A stretch of 64,000 nucleotides of DNA from CAZUDO01 sp964618895 (GTDB lineage Bacteria; Desulfobacterota; Binatia; DP-6): contig CAZUDO010000025.1 of NCBI GenBank assembly GCA_964618895.1, forward strand, positions 1 to 64,000. The letters run 5' to 3'. The position numbers were made by a program, and so were the translations under genes. The notes beneath the pieces are model-generated. The model ran no database searches, had not been told where the DNA came from, and saw only the letters and a program-made list of their open reading frames with translations. This document shows positions 8,554-17,870 of this stretch, in pieces; the first letter of the stretch is position 1, and every line of letters begins with the position of its first letter.

Positions 8554-9597
8554 ATGGATCCTGCCCGGATGACGCCCCGTCTGGCCGCCAGCCTGCCGCT
8601 GCCGCCGAGCCTCGACATGTGCCGGCGGGTGGCCGAGCGTGCCGAGGCGCTCGGCTACGACAGCCTCTGGATCGCGGACACGGGCGCGGGCCCGGACGCC
8701 TTCGTCGTCGGCGCGGTGGCGGCCGGGGTCACGCGCCGCGTGCGCATCGGCACGGCGGTGGTCCCGGTGTACACGCGGGCGCCGGCGGTCATGGCGGCCG
8801 GCATCGGCTCGCTGGCGCAGCTCGCCCCCGGGCGGGTCGTCCTCGGCCTCGGGGCCTCCAGCGAGACCATCGTCGACGCCTGGGGCGGCGTGCCGTACAC
8901 CAAACCGCTCACTCGCATGCGCGAGACGGTGGCCGTGCTGCGCCAGATGCTGGCCGGCGAGCGGGTCACGTTCGAGGGCAAGACCCTGCGCACGCGCGGC
9001 TTCCGCTTGATGGCGCCGCCGCCGGCGCCGGTGCCGATCTACCTGGCCGCGCTCATGCCGCCCATGCTCGAGCTGGCGGGCGAGATCGCCGACGGCGTCA
9101 TCCTCAACTTCATGCCGGTCGAGGCCATGCCGGCCATCCTGGCGCACGTCCGCGCCGGCGCGGCCCGTGCCGGCCGCGATCCGTCGGCCCTCGAGGTGGT
9201 GGCGCGCTTCCAGGTGATCGTCACCGACGATGTGGACGCCGGCCGCACCGCCGTCCGCCACATGATGGGTCCGTACTTCGCCACCTCGGTCTACAACCGC
9301 TTCGTGGCCTGGTGCGGCTTCGCCGACGAGGCCGACGCCATCGTCCACGGCTGGCGTACCAAGGACCGTGCCCACAACCTGGCCGCGGTGACCGACGCCA
9401 TGGTCGATCGGCTCGCCATCATCGGGCCGCTCGCGCACTGCCGCGCCCGGCTCGCCGCCTTCGCCGCCGCCGGCGTGACCACGCCCATGGTCCACCCCTT
9501 CCTGTTCGACGAGGCCGCCATCTGGCGTACCCTCGAGGGACTCGCTCCCCCCTTGGAATCCGCTCCCGGCCTGTGCTCTAAGCCGCAAAGGGAATGA
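8554..9597 (+). CDS. LLM-class (luciferase-like) flavin/F420-dependent oxidoreductase
   Basis: 347 residues from ATG 8554 (8569 possible). TIM-barrel LLM features: LGYDSLWIADTGAG, RVRIGTAVVPVYTRAP, RVVLGLGAS, then LRTRGFRL and PVPIYLAALMPPMLELAGEIADGVILN split across the middle of the protein. F420-dependent members look like this, but FMN cannot be excluded. The stop overlaps the GST start as ATGA, so the two are co-translated. Confidence 0.8.
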   Translation: MDPARMTPRLAASLPLPPSLDMCRRVAERAEALGYDSLWIADTGAGPDAFVVGAVAAGVTRRVRIGTAVVPVYTRAPAVMAAGIGSLAQLAPGRVVLGLGASSETIVDAWGGVPYTKPLTRMRETVAVLRQMLAGERVTFEGKTLRTRGFRLMAPPPAPVPIYLAALMPPMLELAGEIADGVILNFMPVEAMPAILAHVRAGAARAGRDPSALEVVARFQVIVTDDVDAGRTAVRHMMGPYFATSVYNRFVAWCGFADEADAIVHGWRTKDRAHNLAAVTDAMVDRLAIIGPLAHCRARLAAFAAAGVTTPMVHPFLFDEAAIWRTLEGLAPPLESAPGLCSKPQRE

Positions 9598-10373
9598 TCG
9601 TCCTGTTCGAGCATCCGGTTTCGCCGTACGCGCAGAAGGTGAAGATCGCGCTCGCCGAGAAAGGCGTGGCCTACGAACCGCGCCTGCCGGATCTCCTCGG
9701 CGGCAGCGACGCCGAGTTCACCGCCCTCAATCCCCGCCGCGAGGTGCCGACGCTCGTCGACGGCGACACGGCCGTGTTCGATTCCACCATCATCCTCGAG
9801 TACATCGAAGACCGCTGGCCGACCCCGCCCCTGCTGCCCGTCGGGGCCGCCGCCCGCGCCCGCGTGCGTATGCTCGAAGAGCTGTGCGACACCTACTACG
9901 AGGCGGTGAATTGGGGCGTGTTCGAGATCCGCTTCTTCAAGCGCGCCACCGGCGAGCTCGCCGATCGGCTGCTAGCGCGGGCCGCGGAGCAGGTCGCCGG
10001 TGCCAACGCCTACCTGGCGCGCCAGCTGGGGGATTCCCCCTGGTTCAACGGGCCCACCTTCGGGTGGGGGGACCTCGCGGTCGTTCCCGCCGTGTACGCC
10101 GCCGCGCTGACCGGCAATCCGCCGCCGGCGGGCTCCGCCCTGGCCGCATGGTTCGCGCGCGTCCAGGAGCGGCCGAGCGTCGCGCGCACGTTCCAGGCGG
10201 TCACCGAGGCCCTCCCCGGCTTCGACATGATCCCGCAGCTGGTCGCCTCCGGGCACTTCAAGCGCGAGTACCGCGATCACCGCCTGGAGTGGATGCTGCG
10301 CAGCGGGGGCGACGCCGTCGTCCGCGACGGCATGGCCAAGGGCAACATCCGTTTCACCGCCGAGCTCCGATGA
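9594..10373 (+). CDS. Glutathione S-transferase family protein
   Basis: 259 residues. Thioredoxin-like N-terminus (LFEHPVSPYAQKVKIALAEKG), the PTLVDGDTAVFDSTIILEYIEDRWP region that binds the glutathione glutamyl group in GSTs, and a helical C-terminal half. Longer C-terminus than a minimal GST. ATGA overlap with the LLM gene. Substrate not inferable; detoxification or a ring-isomerisation role in the same catabolic operon is possible. Confidence 0.8.
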   Translation: MIVLFEHPVSPYAQKVKIALAEKGVAYEPRLPDLLGGSDAEFTALNPRREVPTLVDGDTAVFDSTIILEYIEDRWPTPPLLPVGAAARARVRMLEELCDTYYEAVNWGVFEIRFFKRATGELADRLLARAAEQVAGANAYLARQLGDSPWFNGPTFGWGDLAVVPAVYAAALTGNPPPAGSALAAWFARVQERPSVARTFQAVTEALPGFDMIPQLVASGHFKREYRDHRLEWMLRSGGDAVVRDGMAKGNIRFTAELR

Positions 10374-10470
10374 TGGGCGGCGGGCGCCGTGTTGGCGCGA
10401 TGGATCCGTTTTCAGGTCTGGTGCCGGGTTCGCACACCTGCTACCCGGAACGTCAGGCTCATAACTCATA

Positions 10471-10488
10471 AGAGGAGGCGAGACCATT
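10471..10488 (+). promoter_or_regulatory. Strong Shine-Dalgarno followed by an ATT start codon
   Basis: AGAGGAGG at 10471-10478 lies 7 nt before ATT at 10486. In this frame the nearest upstream stop is TAA at 10462, and there is no ATG, GTG or TTG before GTG 10549, which falls inside the RRM fold after RNP2. ATT is therefore the best start, as known for infC and pcnB in E. coli. Confidence 0.7.
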
Positions 10489-10914
10489 TCTTCGACGATC
10501 TTTGTTGGGAATCTTCCGTACGAGACCACGGAAGAGGAGCTGCGGGCTGTGCTCGCCGATGCCGACCCCGCTGTGCGGGTGCGGATGGGCATGGACCGCA
10601 TGACTGGCAAGCCGCGCGGCTTCGCGTTCGCCGAGTTCAGCGACGCCGCCCGCGCGGCGGATGCGATGCGGCGCTTCGACGCCTACGAGATGCACGGGCG
10701 ACGCCTGCGCGTGAACGACGCCGACGACAAGCCGGCGGCACGCGCGCCGCGGCCGATGGCGCCGGGGCCACGCTCTTTCGCCCCGCCGCCGGGTGGGGGG
10801 GGCGGCATGAACGTAGGGTTCGACGCGCCTTCCGACTTCGGGCCGCCGGACACCTTCCGTCGCAAGGGCGGTAGTCGCCGCGGCCTGCGCGGTAAGAAGC
10901 GCAGCCTGCGCTGA
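10486..10914 (+). CDS. Small RRM-domain RNA-binding protein with ATT start
   Basis: 142 residues if translation starts at ATT 10486. RNP2 IFVGNLPY is at 5-12 and RNP1 RGFAFAEF at 44-51, giving one complete RNA-recognition motif, then a Pro/Gly-rich tail ending in a basic GSRRGLRGKKRSLR. This is the architecture of bacterial Rbp proteins, often cold-regulated RNA chaperones. A GTG start at 10549 would delete RNP2. The IF3-sensitive start codon suggests translational control. The next gene follows after 10 bp. Confidence 0.85.
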   Translation: MSSTIFVGNLPYETTEEELRAVLADADPAVRVRMGMDRMTGKPRGFAFAEFSDAARAADAMRRFDAYEMHGRRLRVNDADDKPAARAPRPMAPGPRSFAPPPGGGGGMNVGFDAPSDFGPPDTFRRKGGSRRGLRGKKRSLR

Positions 10915-10924
10915 CCGCCCGCAC

Positions 10925-12544
10925 ATGGCCGACTCGCCCGCCCGTCCGCGCCGGTTCTGGGGGTGGGGCCTCGAGGGCGAGGGCCCTACAGCCGAGCATC
11001 AGCGTGCGATCGCGCAGCTGTTGGCGGCGCGCTTCGCGCTCGGCACCGTGCACGTCGCCGAGCCGCCGCAGCTCGACGAGCTGACCCTCCGGGCGCCACG
11101 CCTGCGCCCGCCCGACGGGCTCGCCCGACTGTGCTCCACCGCGCCCTACGACCGCGCCGGACACAGCTACGGGAAATCGTTCCGCGACGTGGTGCGCGCC
11201 TTCCGGCGCGAGTACCCGCACCCCCCCGACCTGGTCGCGTTCCCGCGCTCCGAGGCCGACGTGGTGGCGCTCCTCGACTGGGCCACCGGCGCACGCGTCG
11301 CCGTCATCCCGTACGGCGGCGGCTCGAGCGTCGTCGGTGGCGTCGAGGCGGCGGTCGACGACCGCTACCGGGGCGCCCTGTCCCTCGACCTGACGCACCT
11401 CGCACGCGTCGTCGAGGTCGACACGACCTCGCGCGCGGCGCGCATCCAGGCCGGCGTGCTCGGGCCGGCGCTGGAGGAGCAGCTCCGGCCCCATGACCTC
11501 ACCCTGCGCCACTTTCCGCAGTCGTTCGAGTTCTCGTCCCTCGGCGGCTGGATCGCCACCCGCTCGGGCGGCCACTACGCTACGCTCTACACGCACATCG
11601 ACGACTTCGTGGAGGCGGTGCGCGTGGTCACCCCCGCCGGCGTGGTGGAGACGCGCCGGCTCCCGGGCTCCGGGGCCGGCCCGAGCCCGGACCGGCTGTT
11701 CATCGGCTCCGAAGGCATCCTCGGCGTGATCACGGAGGCGTGGATGCGGCTGCAGCGCCGGCCAACGTTCCGCGCCGCCGCCGCGGTCCCGTTCGCTGAC
11801 TTCGCCGCCGGCGCCGGGGCCGCGCGCGCCATCGCGCAAGCGGGCCTCTATCCGGCCAACTGCCGCCTGCTCGATCCGGGCGAGGCGATGACCGCCGGCG
11901 CCGGTGCGGGCGACGCCGCCGTGCTCCTGATCGCCTTCGAGTCGGCCGACCATCCCCTCGACGCCTGGATGGGGCGCGCGCTCGAGTGCGCCGCCGACCA
12001 TGGCGGGCGGGTGCCGCCGGACGCCGGCCACACGCGTACCGCCAGCGAAGGGGCACGCGACGGTGCCGCGGGCGCCTGGCGGAAAGCGTTCCTCGACGGC
12101 CCGTACCTGCGCGACGCGCTGGTGGCGATGGGCATGGTGAGCGAGACCTTCGAGACCGCCGTCACGTGGGACCGGTTCCCCGCCTTCCATGCCGGCGTGC
12201 TGGCCGCCACCGAAGACGCGCTCCGGCGCGTGTGCGGCGCGGGACAGGTGACCTGCCGCTTCACGCACGTCTACCCGGACGGCCCGGCGCCGTACTACAC
12301 CGTCATCGCCCCGGCGCGTCCCGGCGGCCAGCTCGAGCAGTGGGCCGAGATCAAGGCCGCGGCGGCCGAGGCGCTGCTCCGGCTCGGCGGCACGATCACG
12401 CACCACCATGCCGTCGGCCGCGACCACCGGCCGTGGTACGACCGCCAGCGGCCGGCGGGTTTCGCGGCGGCGTTGGTGGCCGCCAAGGCGGCGCTCGATC
12501 CGGCGGGGGTGCTGAACCCGGGCGTTCTGGTCGATCCGCGCTGA
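10925..12544 (+). CDS. FAD-binding oxidase, alkyldihydroxyacetonephosphate synthase-like
   Basis: 539 residues. VAO/PCMH-type FAD domain (IPYGGGSSVVGGV about 128-140), then the AGPS-like segment LRHFPQSFEFSSLGGWIATR and SGGHYATLYTHIDD, and the C-terminal HHH motif ITHHHAVGRDHRPWY. In AGPS these residues support exchange of acyl for alkyl on DHAP in ether-lipid synthesis. Many bacterial homologues are generic FAD oxidases, so the product call is limited to family. Last gene of the plus-strand run from 7469. Confidence 0.8.
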   Translation: MADSPARPRRFWGWGLEGEGPTAEHQRAIAQLLAARFALGTVHVAEPPQLDELTLRAPRLRPPDGLARLCSTAPYDRAGHSYGKSFRDVVRAFRREYPHPPDLVAFPRSEADVVALLDWATGARVAVIPYGGGSSVVGGVEAAVDDRYRGALSLDLTHLARVVEVDTTSRAARIQAGVLGPALEEQLRPHDLTLRHFPQSFEFSSLGGWIATRSGGHYATLYTHIDDFVEAVRVVTPAGVVETRRLPGSGAGPSPDRLFIGSEGILGVITEAWMRLQRRPTFRAAAAVPFADFAAGAGAARAIAQAGLYPANCRLLDPGEAMTAGAGAGDAAVLLIAFESADHPLDAWMGRALECAADHGGRVPPDAGHTRTASEGARDGAAGAWRKAFLDGPYLRDALVAMGMVSETFETAVTWDRFPAFHAGVLAATEDALRRVCGAGQVTCRFTHVYPDGPAPYYTVIAPARPGGQLEQWAEIKAAAAEALLRLGGTITHHHAVGRDHRPWYDRQRPAGFAAALVAAKAALDPAGVLNPGVLVDPR

Positions 12545-12570
12545 GGGTCACCGCCGCCGGGGCGTTGGTC

Positions 12571-12683
12571 CGCGGGCGCGGGGGCGTCGTCTCCGCTTCG
12601 GCTCTCGCCGGACGTGCGCTGCGGCCCGGTCGAGCGGGCGCACCGGCTTCGAGAGGCGCTCCGACGACGCCCCCGCGCCCGCG
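12571..12683 (+). repeat. Palindromic element, copy A (21-bp arms, 71-nt loop)
   Basis: Left arm 12571-12591 (begins CGCGGGCGCGGGGG, ends CGTCGTC) pairs perfectly with 12663-12683. The 71-nt loop begins TCCGCTTCG and ends GGCGCTCC, like the copies at 20.9 and 25 kb. Inside it CTCTCG pairs with CGAGAG and GTGCGC with GCGCAC. Intergenic, 27 bp after the AGPS-like gene. Arms differ from those at 25 kb at the distal end, and both sides changed together. Confidence 0.85.
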
Positions 12684-12795
12684 ACTCGGCTTTGCGACGG
12701 CGGTGCGGTCAGCGCGGTCGCTGGCCGCTCGCACCCTGTTCCGGCATTCGCGTCCGTTGTGGTAGTCACCGAAAGCGGGAATCGAGGGGTGAACC

Positions 12796-12956
12796 ATGAC
12801 ATCAGTGACCATTCAGCTCCCGGATGAGCTTCCGAGCTCGCTGCACCGATCACCGACCGAGCTGGCGAAGGACGTCTCGCTTGCTGCAGCGATTGGCCGC
12901 GGTACGCCGAAGCCTTTGCCGACCGTGCGCGTGCCTGGGCCAACAAGGCGGCGTAG
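12796..12956 (+). pseudogene. Remnant of a UPF0175-like antitoxin
   Basis: After GAGGGG and an ATG, the first ~33 residues (MTSVTIQLPDELPSSLHRSP, then TELAKDVSLAAAI) match the N-terminus of UPF0175-type small proteins. The usual C-terminal helix-turn-helix is missing. After a +1 frame change near 12890 a second frame reads YAEAFADRARAWANKAA and ends at TAG 12954-12956, which looks protein-like but not like the expected tail. Probably a rearranged fragment; a short novel protein is possible. Confidence 0.45.
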
Positions 12957-13207
12957 GGTGTTAGCGACGGCGGACAATGCCGAGCCGCACCTCGCCGACC
13001 CCCTCTCGGCGCACGCCCGTCCGTCGTGCGCATCCGGCGCGCCTGGGGCGGCATGCTCCTCGGCCGTGGCGCGCCGGGCGACGTAGTACGTGCCTGCGAG
13101 CTCACGCATAGTTCAGCCGCGCCAGCCGGGGGCTCCTGTCCCGCCGCGACGTGACAGGCGGACAATTTTCGACTATCGCCTTGGCGGCGCTCGACGGGAG
13201 ACAAGAC

Positions 13208-14692
13208 ATGACGCCCCCGGGACCACCGCCCTCCACCGACGCGCCTCGTCGCGATCTCAGCGTCGTCATCATCGGGGCGGGCATGGCCGGCATCTTGAGT
13301 GCGATCAAGCTCACGGAGGCCGGCCTCGACTTCGTCATCTACGAGAAGGCCGACCGCCTGGGCGGCACCTGGCGCGAGAACACCTACCCCGGCATCGCGT
13401 GCGACGTGCCGTCCCACTTCTACAGCTACTCGTTCGCACTGAACCCGGAGTGGAGCCGCCGCTTCGCATCGGGCCCGGAGATCCAGGCGTACTTCGAGGA
13501 CATTGCCCGCCGCTTCCGGGTGGACTCGCGGATTCGCTACGGCACGGAGATCCTCCGCTGCGAGTTCACGAATGGGCGATGGATGCTCGAGGCGTCGGAC
13601 GGATCGCGCGACCAGGCGGACGTCGTCATCGCGGCGACGGGCGTCCTCCACCACCCCGCCTATCCGGACATTCCGGGCATCGACGCCTTCGCCGGCACGG
13701 CCTTTCACAGCGCCCGCTGGGACCACGGCGTGGCGCTCGCCGGCAAGCGCATCGGCGTCATCGGCACCGGGTCGAGCGCCATTCAGATCGTCACCGCGCT
13801 GGCCGACCGCGTGGGGGACCTGTCGCTCTTTCAGCGCACCCCCCAGTGGATCACGCCGATGGAGAATACGCCCTTCACGGCGGCCGAGAAGGCGATGTTC
13901 CGGGCAAACCCGGAGGCCATGCACCAGATCCGCCGGGACGTGGCGGACATGTACATCAACGGTTTCTCGAATCACCTGTCCGATATGAACGCGCCCCAGC
14001 TGCGGGTGATTCACGAGTTCTGCAAGGCGAACCTCGAGAACAACGTGAGGGACCCGGTGCTCCGGGAGAAGCTCCGTCCGGACTACCGCGCCGGATGCAA
14101 GCGATTGATCCTGTCGGAGCATTTCTACGATGCCATCCAGCGCCCCAACGCGCACCTGGTGACGGAGGGCATCGAGCGCATCGAGAAGACCGGCGTGCGC
14201 ACCCGGGACGGCACGCTGCACGCGCTCGACGTGCTGGTGCTCGCCACCGGCTTCCGGGTCGACCGCTTCCTCCGCCCCATGCAGGTGCTGGGTCGCGGCG
14301 GCACGCCGCTCGATACCGTGTGGCAGGCGGGGCCGGCGGCCTACCTGGCGATCGCGATCCCCGAGTGTCCGAATCTCTTCCTGCTGAACGGCCCCAACGG
14401 GCCGGTCGGCAACTTCTCGCTGATCGACGTCGTCGAGCTGCAGTTCGCCTACATCATGCAGCTGATCGACCAGCTGCGATCCGGCGCCTGCCGGGAGATC
14501 AGCCCGTCCCGGGCCGCGATGGACCGCTTCGACGCGGAGCGTAGGGACGCGGCCAAGCACACCATCTGGGCCAGCGGCTGCAAGAGCTGGTACCTCGACG
14601 CCGACGATCTGCCGACGGCCTGGCCCTGGACCTATGACCGCTTCCGCGAGGACATGCGCCAGCCGCGACTCGACGACTACGAGATGCGCTGA
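13208..14692 (+). CDS. Flavin-containing Baeyer-Villiger-type monooxygenase
   Basis: 494 residues from ATG 13208, preceded by GGGAG. Two Rossmann motifs: GAGMAG (23-28) for FAD and GTGSSA after VIG for NADPH. Between them, F161-AGTAFHSARW-D fits the type I BVMO fingerprint FxGxxxHxxxW. GGTWREN and YPGIACDVPSHFYSYSF are also typical. It would insert oxygen next to a ketone. It heads an operon with a crotonase and a damaged thiolase, so a cyclic or steroid-like ketone substrate is plausible. Confidence 0.85.
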   Translation: MTPPGPPPSTDAPRRDLSVVIIGAGMAGILSAIKLTEAGLDFVIYEKADRLGGTWRENTYPGIACDVPSHFYSYSFALNPEWSRRFASGPEIQAYFEDIARRFRVDSRIRYGTEILRCEFTNGRWMLEASDGSRDQADVVIAATGVLHHPAYPDIPGIDAFAGTAFHSARWDHGVALAGKRIGVIGTGSSAIQIVTALADRVGDLSLFQRTPQWITPMENTPFTAAEKAMFRANPEAMHQIRRDVADMYINGFSNHLSDMNAPQLRVIHEFCKANLENNVRDPVLREKLRPDYRAGCKRLILSEHFYDAIQRPNAHLVTEGIERIEKTGVRTRDGTLHALDVLVLATGFRVDRFLRPMQVLGRGGTPLDTVWQAGPAAYLAIAIPECPNLFLLNGPNGPVGNFSLIDVVELQFAYIMQLIDQLRSGACREISPSRAAMDRFDAERRDAAKHTIWASGCKSWYLDADDLPTAWPWTYDRFREDMRQPRLDDYEMR

Positions 14693-14708
14693 GCACGGGA
14701 GGAAGACC

Positions 14709-15506
14709 ATGAATGCCGACCACTGCCTGCTCGAACGCGACGGGCACGTCCTGATCGTCACCCTGAACCGCCCCGAGGCGAAGAACGCGCTCAGCAGTGG
14801 CATGCTGGCGGGGATGTACCGGGCCTGGCGCATGCTCGACGACGACCCCGGACTGCGCGCCGCGATCCTCACCGGGCGGGGCGACGTGTTCTGCGCCGGC
14901 GCCGACTTGAAGGCGATGGGCGCCGGGGAGACCGACGACGAGTTCATGGCGCTGATGTCGGACGTGCCGGACATCCACTGGCAGGCCCTGCTCCGCCACA
15001 ACCGCCCGCAGAAGCCCATCATCGCCGCGGTGGAGGGCTACGCGGTCGCGGGCGGAACCGATATCCTCCAGGGCACCGACATTCGCGTGGCGGCCGAGGA
15101 CGCGGTCTTCGGCGTCACCGAAGCGCGCCGCGGTCTCTTTCCCCTCGGCGGCTCCTCGGTGCGCCTGCGCCGGCAGATTCCCTACACCTTGGCGGCGGAG
15201 ATCCTGCTCACCGGGCGGCACGTCACCGCCGCGGAGGCGCTCCGCTTCGGTCTCGTCGGCCGGCTGGTTCCGCGCGGCCAGACCCTCGCCGAGGCGAGGA
15301 AGATCGCCGCGGAGATCTGCGACAACGGCCCGCTCTCGATCCGGGCGCTCATGCAGATGCTGCGCGAGGTCGACGAGAGCACCCCCGAGGCCGACGCCCT
15401 GGCGAAGGAGCTCGAAGTCGGCAGCCCGGTCTTCGGCACCAGGGACGCGCGCGAGGGCATGAAGGCCTTCGCGGAAAAGCGGAAGCCCGTCTACACGGGC
15501 GAGTGA
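14709..15506 (+). CDS. Enoyl-CoA hydratase/isomerase (crotonase family)
   Basis: 265 residues from ATG 14709 with GGGAGGAAG upstream. FCAGADLKAMG forms the oxyanion loop. In EGYAVAGGTDILQGTDIRV the position of crotonase Glu144 is Asp, while the second Glu is kept in TEARRGLFPLGG. The substitution suggests altered chemistry (isomerase or another crotonase reaction) rather than simple hydration. 16 bp after the monooxygenase and 13 bp before the thiolase remnant. Confidence 0.85.
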   Translation: MNADHCLLERDGHVLIVTLNRPEAKNALSSGMLAGMYRAWRMLDDDPGLRAAILTGRGDVFCAGADLKAMGAGETDDEFMALMSDVPDIHWQALLRHNRPQKPIIAAVEGYAVAGGTDILQGTDIRVAAEDAVFGVTEARRGLFPLGGSSVRLRRQIPYTLAAEILLTGRHVTAAEALRFGLVGRLVPRGQTLAEARKIAAEICDNGPLSIRALMQMLREVDESTPEADALAKELEVGSPVFGTRDAREGMKAFAEKRKPVYTGE

Positions 15507-15519
15507 CGCCAGCACGACC

Positions 15520-16318
15520 ATGAGGCCGCTCGCGCCCAACACCCCGGTTATCGTCGGCATCGGCTTCCGGCAGGACAAGAACGAGAATCCCACACAGTGC
15601 CCGGAGGCCTACCAGCTAATGGTCGAGGCGGCGCGCAGCGCCGCCGACGATGCCGGGTCCCGGGCGCTGCTCCCCCAGATCGAGTCGATCTCGGTCACCC
15701 AGGGCCTCTGGCTCTATCCCGATCCCGGCAAGTTGATCGGCGCGGCGCTGGGCTGCCCAAAGGCCCGGAGCATCGTCGCAGGCCTCGGCGTACTGCAGCT
15801 GACCCCGCTCGACGACCTCTGCCGGGCGATCGCGGCGGGCGCACAGGACCGGCGCGATGCCGTTCGCCGGCGGCCCCTTCAACCACTTCAGCCTCGAAGG
15901 CGTGGCGCGGATGGTCGAGGTGCTGCGTGCCGACACGGCGCACGCGGCGCCGGGGCGGCGGCTCGGCCTGGTATCCAACCTGAGCGGCATCTTCGGCAAA
16001 CAGGCGTATGTCCTCCTCTCGAACCAGCCGAATCCCCGGGGCTACGGCTACGAAGACATCACGGCGGCGGTCGCCGAGCGGGACGTGCCGGTCCCCTTGC
16101 ACGGCGACTACGTCGGTCCGGCAACGATCGTCGGATACACGGTGGTCTTCCAGAAGGGACAGGTCTCGCACGGAGTCGCCATCTGCGATACGCCCGCCGG
16201 ACAGCGCACCGTCGCGAGAAGCGACGACGAGGCACTGCTCGGTGAGATGATGCGACGCGAGTTCTGCGGCTGCGTCGTCGAGATCTCGACGGAGGGGACC
16301 TTCTCGTCCCCGCCTGCG
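15520..16318 (+). pseudogene. Thiolase-like acetyl-CoA acetyltransferase with internal deletion and frameshift
   Basis: ATG 15520 opens a thiolase-like N-terminus (NTPVIVGIGFRQDKNENP, LMVEAARSAADDAG, GKLIGAALGCPKARSI) that fails after AIAAG near 15840. The family C-terminus resumes in another frame: MPFAGGPFNHFSLEGVARMV, GRRLGLVSNLSGIFGKQ, PVPLHGDYVGPATIVGYTVVF. The central ~200 residues expected in full-length relatives are absent, and the second frame has lost its stop and runs into the opposite desaturase gene. Third member of the BVMO-crotonase operon. Confidence 0.7.
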
Positions 16319-16324
16319 CGACGC

Positions 16325-17065
16325 TCAGGCCTCGGCGGTGCCGGGCCGGAGCTGCAGAACGCGGAGCGCCGCCAGCCCGCGGAGAACCCAGTACGTCGGG
16401 TCGATCTCGAACCTGCGCCAGGCAAAATTGAGGCGGCTGGCGGCGCGGTGGTGGTTGTTCTGGAACAGCTCGCCCAGGGTGAGGAAGTCGAAGGGAAGGA
16501 AGTTGCGTGAGGCGTCGCCGAGGGCGAAGTTACGGTAGCCGTAGCGGTGGCCACACCAGTTGACGATGGCGCCGTGGATGGGGCCCATGAACCACTGCAG
16601 CGGCAGCAGTAGCCACTGCCACCAGGCGGTGGCGAGCCACAGGTAGAGCAGGCCGTACGCGGCTGCCCACGCCAAGCGTACCGGCCAGACGGAGCCGAGG
16701 CCGTCGAGCAACGGCCACTCGGGATAGCCACCGAGGAACCGCGGTTCAGGCGAGGACGTGCGGTCGACGTGCCGGGTGAAGCGCTTGGCGGTGGCCCACA
16801 TCATGCCGAACACGTTCGAATAGAAGCCAGGCGCGTGCGGGTCGTTGGCGGTGTCGCTGTAGGCGTGGTGCTCGCGATGCAGAATCGCGTACGCCCGGGG
16901 ACAGAGATACGAGGAGCCCTGGGCCAAATAGGTCAATAGGTGGAAGACGCGTTCGCCGCGGGGCGTCAAGGTGAACATGCGATGCGCCGCGTAGCGATGC
17001 TGAAAGCTCGACTGGAAGAACGCCGACAGCACCCAGTGCAGGACGAAGATCGTAATGATGGCCAT
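16325..17065 (-). CDS. Membrane fatty-acid (acyl-CoA type) desaturase
   Basis: 246 residues with several hydrophobic segments. Three histidine boxes of the di-iron desaturases: HRYAAHR (about 23-29), HREHH (about 63-67) and QNNHHR (about 206-211). Likely inserts a double bond in a membrane-lipid acyl chain. Short for the family at the N-terminus; the ATG at 17065 leaves the first helix complete. Divergent from gpmA across 93 bp. Confidence 0.85.
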   Translation of the reverse strand: MAIITIFVLHWVLSAFFQSSFQHRYAAHRMFTLTPRGERVFHLLTYLAQGSSYLCPRAYAILHREHHAYSDTANDPHAPGFYSNVFGMMWATAKRFTRHVDRTSSPEPRFLGGYPEWPLLDGLGSVWPVRLAWAAAYGLLYLWLATAWWQWLLLPLQWFMGPIHGAIVNWCGHRYGYRNFALGDASRNFLPFDFLTLGELFQNNHHRAASRLNFAWRRFEIDPTYWVLRGLAALRVLQLRPGTAEA

Positions 17066-17158
17066 ATGCGAGGGCGCGCACCTTAGCAGGCGAGCTGCAG
17101 CGGCGCAATCAAAATAGTGCCTGGCCAGGTCGCGGACTTATCGCTATAGGCTCGCGGC

Positions 17159-17764
17159 ATGGCCGACCTGATCCTGCTGCGGCACGGGCAATCGCAGTGG
17201 AACCTCGAGAATCGTTTCACCGGGTGGGTGGACGTACCGCTGTCGCCGCGCGGCGAAGCCGAGGCGCGCGCGGCCGGCGAGAAGCTCCGCGGCCGCCATC
17301 TCGACACGCTCTACACCTCGACCCTGCAGCGCGCCATCGATACCGCGCGTCTGGCGCTGGAGACGGCGGGCATCGGGCCCCTGCCCATCACGCGCGACGC
17401 GGCGCTCAACGAGCGCATGTACGGCGACCTGCAGGGGCTCGACAAAGGCGAGGCCGCTACGCGGTTCGGCGCCGACCAGGTGCATCGCTGGCGGCGCAGC
17501 TACGACGAGCGGCCGCCCGGCGGCGAGAGCCTGGCCGACACCGCCGCCCGGGTGCTGCCGTACTGGACCGCCACGCTGCTGCCCGATCTCCGCGCCGGGA
17601 AGAACCTCCTGGTCGCCGCGCACGGCAATTCGTTGCGCGCGTTGGTGATGCATCTCGACCAGCTCACCCGGGACCAGGTGCTGCAGCTCGAGATCCCGAC
17701 CGGGGCGCCGCTGCTCTACGAGCTGGCGCCCGACGGAACCGTGCGCGGCAAACGCTATCTCTGA
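17159..17764 (+). CDS. gpmA: 2,3-bisphosphoglycerate-dependent phosphoglycerate mutase
   Basis: 201 residues. Catalytic RHGQSQWN (8-15) with the phospho-accepting His9, FTGWVDVPLSPRGEAEA, TSTLQRAIDTA, the proton-donor region LNERMYGDLQGLDK, PPGGESL and AAHGNSLRALVMHL. The shortened middle is typical of the ~200-residue bacterial enzyme. Interconverts 3- and 2-phosphoglycerate in glycolysis. Confidence 0.9.
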   Translation: MADLILLRHGQSQWNLENRFTGWVDVPLSPRGEAEARAAGEKLRGRHLDTLYTSTLQRAIDTARLALETAGIGPLPITRDAALNERMYGDLQGLDKGEAATRFGADQVHRWRRSYDERPPGGESLADTAARVLPYWTATLLPDLRAGKNLLVAAHGNSLRALVMHLDQLTRDQVLQLEIPTGAPLLYELAPDGTVRGKRYL

Positions 17765-17870
17765 ACGGCAACCGGCATGCCCACCGTCCGCATGGCGCCC
17801 ACGGGCAGGTACCACGTGCCGGCGCACATGATTGGACGGGCGCCCGGGCGTTGTGACAGCTTCCCCACGC

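Noticed and set aside
12813..13109. 98-codon minus-strand ORF downstream of the antitoxin remnant
   Set aside because: No RBS or motif, and it overlaps the remnant; no support as a gene.
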